NCBI GenBank assembly: GCA_023807065.1
Contig: JAJJLU010003880.1
Location: 1 to 26,186 of the forward strand
Direction: 5' to 3'
DNA: 26,186 nt
DNA from: Isotricha intestinalis
Taxonomy: Eukaryota; Ciliophora; Litostomatea; Vestibuliferida; Isotrichidae
In this document: piece by piece, positions 18,861-26,186 of the stretch
How positions within the stretch are numbered: the first letter of the stretch is position 1
Layout of the letters: each line of letters begins with the position of its first letter
Translations under genes and position numbers: made by a program
The notes under the pieces: model-generated
The model's input: the letters and a program-made list of their open reading frames with translations, nothing else
The model's database searches: none
What the model was told of the DNA's origin: nothing

Positions 18861-20036
18861 TATTTAATAAAACTAAAGATCAAAAAGGAGTTTTTAATAA
18901 AAGTTTACAAAGTTATAAAGTTACTCAAAGAAGTTCTTTTGGTCATGGAATAGAAAAATTATTTGAAGGAATAACAATATCATATGTTCAAAATAATCTA
19001 GATAAAATAGAACTATTTATTCCTTTTGTAATAGATAATTTAGGAGGAATAACTTCATCACAAGCGGTACTTATAAATATTTTGAAAATTGAATGGATGG
19101 GAAAGCATATTGAAAAATGTGATCCTTCTCAATGGAGACCTCCTGCTATTAATTTTAAAATAAATAAAAATGATAAACGGATTAAATTTGAAAAATATCT
19201 TGAGCCTTAAAAAAATGAAAATATTATTTGCTATTGATTGTTAATATTCAACTAAAGGAAAAAAATTATATTTTAATGAACTGGATAAATATTATAAAAA
19301 TGGTGATATAATTTATATATGGAATGATGCTTATGAAGAATATGAAATATCAAAACTTACTACTTCTTTTAAAGAATTATGCATAAATTATAACAAAGGA
19401 AATGGAGGTACTTATTCAGAAAAAATAGCAGAAATAGCAAAAGATGTAAAAGAATATAGAGAACATTTAGTTATTATTACTGATTGTGAAATGGAAGAAG
19501 AAAGTATAAATGAAAGTACAAGAATTTTAAAAGAAGAAAATATAAAAATTAAATATGTTATAACTTTTATTATAGTAAATAAAGGAAATTTATCAGTTGG
19601 AACTCCTTATTGTAGAGATTGTCCAAATATTACTTATTTAATTAAAAAAGAAAATAAAAAAAAGCTTCAACTAGTCTTCTTCCTGAAGATAGATAAATTT
19701 TATCAGAAATGCATGAAAATTCAAATTTTACTTATCAAAAATTTATTGATAATTATGATAAATTGATAGGGTAATTCAAGCTAAAATGATAGGAGCTGAT
19801 GCTGATTATGAATTAATGAAAGATTTAGAATCTTTAAAAAATAATTTAGATAATTCTTTTGAATATGAAAAAATAGATGATTTTCTATAGAAAAATGGAA
19901 AAAAATATATAATATGGCTTTTGGAGGTTTAAAAACCATATTTACTCTTGATTCAATTTCTGCTTCAATGAAAGATAATGATATGAATAATATATCATTT
20001 TATGGTCAAAAAATTCATTCTATTTTAAATAAATAA
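18861..20036 (+). pseudogene. Decayed 3' end of the giant gene: conserved tail and third vWA-like domain
   Basis: Coding similarity to the giant protein's family continues past its stop at 18858-18860, in changing frames. Pieces in order: LFDIIFNKTKDQKGVFNKS and SSFGHGIEKLFEGITIS (18849-19000), IPFVIDNLGGITS, WRPPAINFKINKNDK (19137-19175), then a vWA-like domain starting MKILFAIDC, with LVIITDCE near 19470, NLSVGTPYCRDCPN near 19590, and a helical end finishing at TAA 20034-20036. Five frame changes each equal one missing base: T5 at 18849-18853, T2 at 19207-19208, A8 at 19656-19663, GGG at 19769-19771 and T4 at 19881-19884. Two stops lie inside otherwise continuous frames: TAA 19242-19244 at the first Ser of the DxSxS metal site, and TAA 19694-19696. 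The protein therefore probably ends about 390 residues early, unless the sequence is faulty here. Confidence 0.7.
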
Positions 20037-20073
20037 CATTAATTATTTTGAAAATTTTCATAGAATTTATTAT

Positions 20074-20090
20074 TTTATATATATATATAA
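20074..20090. repeat. Short (TA)n tract
   Basis: An alternating TA run lies in the 128-bp spacer between the end of the giant gene and the ATG at 20165. I see no other signal in that spacer. Confidence 0.7.
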
Positions 20091-20164
20091 TTTAATATTC
20101 AATTATAATTTGAAAACTTAAAAAAAATTAAATCAATTTATTTATTATCTGTAAAAATACTTTA

Positions 20165-21615
20165 ATGATAATTATTTTATCAAAAAATGAAAAAAATCAA
20201 ATTACTTCAATTCCAATTGATAAATATATTGTTCATTCACTTCCACAAAATAAAATATTAAATGATTATTATAAATATTATAGTTTATATGTTCCATCAG
20301 AAGCAAAAGAATTTATTATTGAATTTCAAAGTGAATTATATGATATGTATATTAAAGATGGAAATCAAATTTCTTCTAAAAATGATTATGATTATAAATT
20401 TATTCCAAATTCAAGTGGAGCTTTAATATTAAAAATTAAAAAAAGAGAAGGTTCAACTTTAAAAAGGAAAAACTTTAACTTTTGAGTTGGAACTTCTAAA
20501 ACTCAAATTTTATTTACTTCTTTATATACTTTTAGATTGATATTATTAATTGTTATTCAAAGTGGTCAAAAAGCAATTTGTGATATTTCAAATGGTAATG
20601 AATATTGTTTTTATATGATACCTTTAAGAGAATATAATAATATTGATAATAACTATGTTCATGCTTATTCAAATATAATTTCTGATATTGTTTTTTATTT
20701 TAATCAAATTAATTCTAAAATAAGTGAATTAAATAATAGAAATAAAAAAGAATTTATCTATGAAAAATAATTTAAAGTAAACAAGCGAAAATGCATTTGA
20801 AACAAATTATTTTAATGTTAAAATTTATCATGAAAGTATAATTAGTTATTTATTAATTGGAGTTTTATCATCAAAAAAATCTATAATAGTTTTTCAATCT
20901 ACTTTTTATTCATATAAAAATATTATTGAATCAAATCCAAGTTCAGAACAATTATTTCATATAAGTAGAGATAAAAAAATTACTTTATCTTTCCCTTTAA
21001 ATAATAATTACTTTGCATATATAATTGGAATACAAGGAAATGGAACAATTAATATTTTAAATTCAAATATAAAATTGAAATTAGTAATAAAGAACATTTT
21101 TCTTTTTGTTCTTTTTAATTTTTTACATTATAGGCAAATGGTAAAATGTTTTATTATGAAAATTATTTACTAATTATTTACTATTCAAAAGTATCAGATG
21201 AGGAAGAAGTTAATTTTATTAAAAATTATAATTTTAGAAAAAAAAAGAGATAAAGATAAAAATCCTGAGCCAAGTTTATGTTCCCTGGAACTTTTGTTCC
21301 AATTTTAAATGTTGGTGTTTTTTACAAAAAAAGAATTTGAAATTGTAAAACTAATGGAACAAAATATTTATATGTTATTAAATAAAAATAGAGATAATAA
21401 AAATATTTTTTTTGAAACAGAATATTCAGTTCTTCCTTTAAATTCAAAAAATTATTATGCAGATTATTATTTTGGTACTTATTTAAAAAATAGTTCATAG
21501 TTGAAATTCATGTTTAGAATCTCCTATTTGTTTATTACAAATAAATGAACAATTTATTATTTCTGCTAATATTGATTCTGCTAATTTTTGGCAATATTTA
21601 ATTATTATTGTTTAA
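20165..21615 (+). pseudogene. Broken gene of unknown function
   Basis: A chain of coding pieces runs from ATG 20165 to TAA 21613-21615. The first 106 codons are clean and include SLYVPSEAKEFIIEFQSELY and YDYKFIPNSSGALILKI, a beta-rich pattern that suggests an extracellular or surface beta-sandwich module, though no signal peptide or clear membrane anchor is visible. Later pieces are GTSKTQILFTSLYTFRL, GQKAICDISNGNEYCFYMI, NYFAYIIGIQGNGTINIL, ANGKMFYYENYLLIIYYSK, PGTFVPILNVGVFYKK, FFETEYSVLPLNSKNYYADY and CLESPICLLQINEQFIISAN. Joining them needs several shifts at A and T runs: near 20465 and 20485, within 20770-20850, near 21240, 21280 and 21325, and near 21500. One gap may be an intron (21084-21133). 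I recognise no characterised family. Either a pseudogene or a gene in poorly resolved sequence. Confidence 0.45.
21084..21133 (+). other. Candidate 50-nt spliceosomal intron
   Basis: It begins GTAATAAAG and ends with a T-rich tract, TTTTTTACATTATAG. Removing it joins TTA to GCA exactly at a codon boundary, giving ...NIKLKL then ANGKMFYYENY, and restores the downstream frame. Against it, the same 50 bases also read as EISNKEHFSFCSF with two stops in the downstream frame, so a decayed exon is equally possible. Neither long intact gene in the window needs an intron. Confidence 0.35.
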
Positions 21616-21700
21616 ACTAAAAGTAAATTTATATTAAAATAAAAATTAAATTATATTTTTTTTTTTTATTTTTCTTTAATTATTTTTTATTTTTAAAAAA

Positions 21701-22199
21701 TCAAAAAAAACAAAAGCAACATTTAACTGTATATTCAAATAAATTAGGCATTTCTCCAAAATTTCCTTTTTTTCTTTCTTCATAATAATCTCTACAATAA
21801 ACATAAACTTCATCATTACTAAGTTCATTTTTTTCTTTTTTAAAATATTTAGGTTTATATTCTTCTTTTTTATATTCTAAATCTTTAAATTTATTCCTTT
21901 GTTTCTCTTCAAGTATTTTTTTAATTTCTTCAGTTTTATTAATATCACATTTTCATAAATAGAATATCAGGTCTAAATCTATAATCAATAATAGGAAAAA
22001 ATTTTTTAACTCATCATTAATTTAAAGTTTCATAATTTAAAGGATAATTAAGACTATTTAAATCAAATCTTCCAATTTTTAAATTTTGATTTTTTTCCAA
22101 ACAGCATTTAAAAATTCCAATAGGATTTTCTAAATTATTTTTATTATAATTTCCTCCATGAATTTTTTCAGTATTTTCATCAAAAGTAATTCTATAATA
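21701..22199 (-). pseudogene. Oxysterol-binding-protein-like C-terminal fragment
   Basis: On the minus strand the pieces run YRITFDENTEKIHGGNY, LENPIGIFKCCLEKN, IIDYRFRPDILF, then CDINKTEEIKKILEEKQR, EEYKPKYFKKEK and VYVYCRDYYEERKKGNFGE, ending at TGA (21703-21701). The block RFRPD...L...GDINKAEE.K..LEEKQR followed by Y.P.WF is the typical C-terminal end of the OSBP-related lipid-transfer domain; that match is from family knowledge. The front of the domain, including the EQVSHHPP signature, is absent: upstream lies the repeat tail of the GTPase/STPGR gene. Inside the fragment, stops near 22015-22025 and two missing bases near 21950-21965 break the frame. It looks like a stranded 3' end of a gene. 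Confidence 0.5.
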
Positions 22200-22319
22200 T
22201 TAAAAAAAATGTAATTTTTTTTTTCTTATTATTATGAAAAAAATTAAGTTATATTTTAATTTGTTTTTTCAATATTTTCTTTTTTTTTCTTCTTCTTTAT
22301 TATTATCTATAATATTTTA

Positions 22320-22795
22320 TTATTATTTTCAGTTTGTTGATTTTCATTTTGAATAGCATTATTAGCAACATTTTCTGTTTGTTGATTATCATTATTATTT
22401 TCATTTTGAACAACATTATTATTAACATTTTCAGTTTGTTGATTATCATTATTATTTTCATTTTGAATAGCATTATTATTAACATTTTCAGTTTGTTGAT
22501 TTTCATTTTTATTTTCATTTTGAATAGCATTATTATTAACATTTTCAGTTTGTTGATTTTCATTTTTATTTTCATTTTGAATAACATTATTGTTATTATT
22601 TTCAGTTTGTTGATTATCATTTTTATTTTCATTTTTTATATCATTATTATTATTATTTTCAGTTTGTTGATTTTCATTTTGTATATATCATTATTATTAA
22701 TATTTTCAGTTTGTTGATTATCATTATTATTTTCATTTTGAACAACATTATTATTAACATTTTCAATATTTTGATTTTCATTATTATTCTCATTT
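22320..22795 (-). repeat. 57-bp tandem repeat array coding Asn/Gln-rich 19-residue units
   Basis: About eight copies, some partial, of a unit reading NENxNDNQQTENVNNNAIQ on the minus strand (consensus 19 residues, 57 bp). One copy is shortened to 15 residues and the last is partial. The array straddles the apparent stop of the GTPase/STPGR gene, and its protein phase is kept on both sides of a TA insertion near 22681-22687. The length invites replication slippage. Confidence 0.85.
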
Positions 22796-25614
22796 TGAAT
22801 ATTATTTTCCTCAGGTTTACTTTCAACATTATCACTTTGAATAATATTATTATCCTCTTGTTGATTTTCAACAGCATTTTCCACTTTAACAATCCCATCA
22901 TCAACAACATTCTCCTTATTACCATCTTCAATATTCTCCTTATTACCTTCCTCAATATTCTCCTTATTACCTTCCTCAAAATTCTCCTTATTATCATCAA
23001 GTTCATTTCCCTGAATATCATTATCATAATAATTATCATCATCATCATTAATTTTTTCAACACTGGTTTTTTTTTCTTCTTGTACATTTCCCATTTTTTC
23101 TCTTAATTCCTTTTCTCTTATTCTAGTTCTAACTTCATTAACTTTATCTCCTTTTTCTTTAACAATATCAGCAAAGCCTTTAATCCAATAATAACCAGGA
23201 CCAGGAACTCCATTATCTTTTAAGATAGTATCTTTCCTTGCAGTGCCCATATAATTTTCTCCATTTAATTTAATATTTTGATAACCTATACTATCATAAT
23301 TAAAATAATTATTTAATTCTTCTTCTTCATTAATAATATTATTATTATTATTATTTTTTTTTCCTTTTCTTAAAGTTTCTTTTACTTTTAAGTCTTCAAA
23401 TCTTTCACTTTTTCCAAAAGAATATGAAGGTAATGAAGGTCTTACAATTGCAATGTTTGGATTTATTAAATTTAAATTGCTTAAATTTTCTTCATTTTCA
23501 TAATCTTTAAATTTAAATTTATTATCATCATATTTTCCTTTCATAGTAAATTTAGGAGAAGAATCTTCTACTAAATTATAATTAATATCTCTTAATAAGA
23601 AATTTTCACCTGTTAAGGCAATTTGTCTTTCTATTTCATTTTGTAAATCTTCTTCTCTTTGAATTTCAATTTCTCTTTTTCTTTTTAAGACTTGTTCTTT
23701 TTTTAATTTTCTCTTATCGAAAAAGTTAGAAGCATTATCTTTTAAATAGTTTATTTTATTTAATTTATATTTGTTTAACTTTTCAAAGATTTTTGAAGGA
23801 TCACCTGGTTGTTCAATTTTAGGAGTGAAGAATCTTTCTTCAAAAGTTTGATTAGGATTTTGCATTTTTTTTGATTTTAAAATAATTTTATCAAAATCTC
23901 CTAAAATAATATTAAAATCAGGATCAGGTTTATTTTTATTTTCATTAAATTTAAATTTACCTCCAAAAGTAAATCCTTTTTTATTATCAAATTTACCTCT
24001 AATATCATACATTTTAGGAACAGGATTATCTTTACTTAATCTTGAAGTAGATACTTTATTTTTATAAAAAGTTCTATTTTTTTCTTTATCTAATTCTCTT
24101 TGTTTATATATTGAATCATATTTTTCTTCTTTTTCTTTTATTTTATCTATTAAGTTTTTTCTTTCTTTTTCATTTTTTTTAATTACTTCATCATGTAATT
24201 CTTTTATATATTCTTCTTGTTTTTTCATTTCATCTATTTTACTTTTATAATTTTCTTTTCTTAATAAAGCATATTTTTCGAAATAATCATTGTACTTAAA
24301 TTTAGGAGGACTTTTACTTCCTAATCTAATATTATTTTCTCCAAAGGCATCATCTAATTTTTTATTCATTTCATATTTTAAATCTCTTCTTGTTTTCCTT
24401 AAATCTAAATTACTTGTGAATTTCATTCCTAAAGAAAAACCAGGAATATCACAGTTTAATTCTAAAGAATCTTTAATTTCTTTTTTAATATTTGAATTCC
24501 AAGTATTAACTTGATTATAAGAAGTTTTACTTTGTTTTTTTAAAGAATGTGAAAAGTCTTTATCATAATCTTTTTTAATTAAAGGAAATAAAGGACCTAT
24601 CTTATTAATAAATATATGATTATTAAATCTATTTTTTCCCATGAAAGTATTTCTAAATTCACTTTCAATTTTAGGTAAATCATATTTATTAGAATTATAT
24701 TTGTCTGGTCCTGGAGTTGAGTCTATTCTTGTTAAACTTTTTTCTGATTTTGAAAAATTACCTTTATTTGTTAATAAATCATGTAATTTTTTTTCATAAG
24801 AATTTCCATTTAAAATTTGAGTGAATTGTTCTTTAAATAAATTCTCAAAAAAAGTTTCAAAATGAAAAAAAGATAATGTACTTATTTCATAATATTTAAT
24901 ATTATATTTTGATATAAAAGAATTAAATATTTCCTTTTCTTCATTAGAAAAATTTTTCTTTTGATCCATTTTATTTCCTATTAAAACGTATTTAAAGTTT
25001 GAACTTATTAAAAATTTTTTATTTAATTCTTCAAAGTAAACACAAATCTTTTCAAAAGAAGAAAAATCTTTTAAATCAAAAACAAATAAAAATAAATGTT
25101 CTATTGAAATATTTTTTTTTATTCCAGGTAAATTAAAATAATATTGAATTTCTTGTTTTGTTGTTTTTAAAGTTATTTTATAATTTTTAACTAAATCATA
25201 TTCTTCATCATTTTCTTTTGGTTCATAATCAAAAGAAACTTGTCTTGCTTCTAAACAAGGAAAAAAATGTAAAGAAATATTTTTTTGTCCAAAAGTATAA
25301 TCTTTAGTAAATTTCATTAATGATAATCTTATTTTTTCATTTGCTAAAGTCTTTTTTTCTTCAAATGATAATTCTTTTGGTTTTTCTTCTTTTTTTTTTA
25401 TAATCATTTCATTATTATCTTCTTTTTCATTTTCTTCTTTTTTTTCTTTTTTTTTTTCTTTTTTCTTATTCTTTTTCTCTTCTTCTTCTTCAAAATGTTC
25501 ATTTGTTTTTGAACAATTTAAAGTTTTAAATCTTTTAACAATTGATTTTTTTCCCACTGAATGATCTCCAATTAAATATAATCTAATTTCAGTCTCGAGA
25601 GTTTCATCTGACAT
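22636..25614 (-). CDS. Ras-like GTPase domain fused to sperm-tail PG-rich (STPGR) repeats, with Asn-rich repeat tail
   Basis: A 992-codon frame starts at ATG 25614-25612. Residues 1-270 are Ras/Rab-like: G1 GDHSVGKKS at 16-24, G4 GNKMD near 210-215 and a G5-like EIS soon after. The Mg-binding Ser/Thr of G1 is Lys23, the switch II motif reads LPG instead of DxxG, and about 45 Glu/Lys-rich residues sit in switch I, so GTP hydrolysis is doubtful. Residues about 300-830 carry STPGR-like repeats: TPGPDKYN, PGFSLGMKF, NPVPKMYD...FTFGGKF, SPKFTMKGKY, PSYSFGK and VPGPGYYWIKGF (near 801). A Lys/Glu coiled coil lies between. STPGR proteins line axonemal microtubules, so a structural role in cilia or flagella is likely (inference). 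Then come four GNKENIEE-like repeats (about 22906-23000) and the 57-bp array. A 2-base TA insertion near 22681-22687 diverts the last dozen residues; the intended end is probably about 22256. A 66-bp spacer separates it from the divergent gene at 25681. Confidence 0.8.
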   Translation of the reverse strand: MSDETLETEIRLYLIGDHSVGKKSIVKRFKTLNCSKTNEHFEEEEEKKNKKKEKKKEKKEENEKEDNNEMIIKKKEEKPKELSFEEKKTLANEKIRLSLMKFTKDYTFGQKNISLHFFPCLEARQVSFDYEPKENDEEYDLVKNYKITLKTTKQEIQYYFNLPGIKKNISIEHLFLFVFDLKDFSSFEKICVYFEELNKKFLISSNFKYVLIGNKMDQKKNFSNEEKEIFNSFISKYNIKYYEISTLSFFHFETFFENLFKEQFTQILNGNSYEKKLHDLLTNKGNFSKSEKSLTRIDSTPGPDKYNSNKYDLPKIESEFRNTFMGKNRFNNHIFINKIGPLFPLIKKDYDKDFSHSLKKQSKTSYNQVNTWNSNIKKEIKDSLELNCDIPGFSLGMKFTSNLDLRKTRRDLKYEMNKKLDDAFGENNIRLGSKSPPKFKYNDYFEKYALLRKENYKSKIDEMKKQEEYIKELHDEVIKKNEKERKNLIDKIKEKEEKYDSIYKQRELDKEKNRTFYKNKVSTSRLSKDNPVPKMYDIRGKFDNKKGFTFGGKFKFNENKNKPDPDFNIILGDFDKIILKSKKMQNPNQTFEERFFTPKIEQPGDPSKIFEKLNKYKLNKINYLKDNASNFFDKRKLKKEQVLKRKREIEIQREEDLQNEIERQIALTGENFLLRDINYNLVEDSSPKFTMKGKYDDNKFKFKDYENEENLSNLNLINPNIAIVRPSLPSYSFGKSERFEDLKVKETLRKGKKNNNNNNIINEEEELNNYFNYDSIGYQNIKLNGENYMGTARKDTILKDNGVPGPGYYWIKGFADIVKEKGDKVNEVRTRIREKELREKMGNVQEEKKTSVEKINDDDDNYYDNDIQGNELDDNKENFEEGNKENIEEGNKENIEDGNKENVVDDGIVKVENAVENQQEDNNIIQSDNVESKPEENNIQNENNNENQNIENVNNNVVQNENNNDNQQTENINNNDIYKMKINKLKIIIIMI
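22906..23000 (-). repeat. Short tandem repeats coding NKEN(I/F)E(E/D)G
   Basis: Four adjacent units of 8 residues (24 bp) on the minus strand: NKENFEEG, NKENIEEG, NKENIEDG and NKENVVDDG. They form part of the acidic tail of the GTPase/STPGR protein, upstream of the 57-bp array. Both repeat sets are Asn/Glu-rich and unordered in character. Confidence 0.8.
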
Positions 25615-25680
25615 TTTTATTTATTTCAAAAATATATTTTATTAAATCTTTTAATTTTATTATTTAATCAAAATGATAAA

Positions 25681-26186
25681 ATGTCTATTATTAATGATAT
25701 TTAAATTGATTAAATTGTAAAGTTAAACATACTGAAATAAAAAAAGTAATTGAAGAAGGATTAAATTTATTAATAAGTTTAAGAAATAAATATTAATCAA
25801 ATTGAAAATTGAATTAAAAAATTTGTTGATAAGCTTATTCTTTTAAATACTTTTTAAATAATTCTTCTTAAGAATTTATACAAATTAAAATTGCTTTAAT
25901 TCCTTTAGTTGATGATAAATTTTTTCAATTAAATGAAGAATTAGTAAATATTGTGTTTAATATGCGTTTAACATTTTATTCTATGAAAAATCAAAGTTTT
26001 AAAAATCCTTAAATTCTATTTTAACACAATTAGTTAAAACTATTTTTGGCTTTTTAAATGTAACTTTCAGAACTTCTATTATGAAAAAGAAAAATAAAGT
26101 TTTAGAAGAAAAAAAAAATGAGAAAAGAGAAAATAAAAATTTAATTGAAGAAGATCAAAGTGATAATATTGAAACAGAAGAAAAAA
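25681..26186 (+). pseudogene. Eroded N-terminal DCB region of a BIG-type Arf exchange factor, cut by the right edge
   Basis: From ATG 25681 the pieces are MSIINDI, then KVKHTEIKKVIEEGLNLLISLRNKY, IKKFVDKLILLNTF, EFIQIKIALIPLVDDKFFQLNEE, LVNIVFNMRLTFYSMKNQSF, and LNSILTQLVKTIFGFL followed by a Lys/Glu-rich stretch. The order LQ.K.LL..V, then R..YN.Y..SK, then AK.TLTQ....IF, is that of the N-terminal dimerisation (DCB) domain of BIG1/2-type Sec7 Arf GEFs, which activate Arf at the trans-Golgi; the match is from memory of the family. Lesions include TAA codons near 25702 and 25711, TAA/TGA near 25794-25805, TGA near 25811, TAA near 25868, and a missing T at about 26009-26010. The Sec7 domain would lie outside the window. 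An unidentified helical protein is the alternative. Confidence 0.45.

Noticed and set aside
18849..19890. Euplotes-like +1 programmed frameshifting at stop codons
   Set aside because: All resolvable shifts in the giant gene go the other way (equivalent to one missing base), and they lie in homopolymers rather than at AAA-TAA or AAA-TAG stops.
20486..20535. Second possible 50-nt GT-AG intron
   Set aside because: The interval itself reads as good coding sequence (GTSKTQILFTSLYTF) in the downstream frame, so a run-length shift explains the break better.
22320..22795. CRISPR-like repeat array
   Set aside because: The units are contiguous, A/T-rich, vary at many positions and encode an in-phase Asn/Gln peptide; there are no unique spacers.
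22303..23106. Hydrophobic or Lys/Met-rich open frames on both strands over the repeats
   Set aside because: They are other-frame shadows of the Asn-rich array and show no independent codon signal.
1..26186. Ciliate-type code with TAA/TAG as glutamine
   Set aside because: Several in-frame TAAs in the broken genes fall where Gln could fit, but two long frames with thousands of codons use only CAA and contain no TAA or TAG, and other stops replace Ser or aromatic positions. A standard code with decayed genes fits better.

Overview
The window looks like nuclear DNA of a very A+T-rich (about four-fifths by eye, not computed), intron-poor, ciliated or flagellated protist. The evidence is eukaryotic: a chain of six AAA+ modules encoded over more than 16 kb without an intron, a small-GTPase/sperm-tail-PG-repeat (STPGR) axoneme-type protein, and remnants of a membrane RING-variant (MARCH-type) ubiquitin ligase, an oxysterol-binding-protein relative and a BIG-type Arf exchange factor. 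Both long genes use the standard code: several thousand codons with glutamine as CAA and no in-frame TAA, TAG or TGA. I cannot name the lineage from the sequence alone; a metamonad or a standard-code ciliate would both fit. I see no tRNA, rRNA, CRISPR array or telomere.

Layout. Positions 1-710 (minus) hold an eroded glycosyltransferase. About 780-1055 is an unidentified coding-like remnant. Positions 1165-1927 (+) hold an eroded MARCH-type E3 ligase. Positions 1928-2643 are non-coding, with an 18-bp perfect GC-rich palindrome and an A/T-rich fold-back. Positions 2644-20036 (+) are one giant gene, read as a 401-codon 5' part, a single-base frame change in an A8 run, a 4,960-codon main part and a decayed 3' part. 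It encodes six midasin/dynein-like AAA+ modules in one chain, a long Asn/Lys-rich linker and two von Willebrand A (vWA) domains. A conserved tail and a third vWA-like domain survive only in broken frames. Positions 20165-21615 (+) are a broken gene of unknown function. Positions 21701-22199 (minus) are an OSBP-like C-terminal fragment. Positions 22636-25614 (minus) are an intact Ras-like GTPase/STPGR fusion whose repeat-coded tail runs past its apparent stop. Positions 25681-26186 (+) are an eroded N-terminal (DCB) part of a BIG-type Arf GEF, cut by the window edge.

The main pattern is the contrast between two long, clean reading frames and short neighbours full of lesions. Where they can be resolved, most lesions are a single missing base in an A, T or G run, plus some in-frame stops. 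Either these are true pseudogenes packed around two living genes, or consensus accuracy varies along the contig. The in-frame stops and lost metal ligands favour true decay for several of them. No operon-like or shared pathway links the genes; the most interesting object is the giant AAA+/vWA protein and the state of its two ends.
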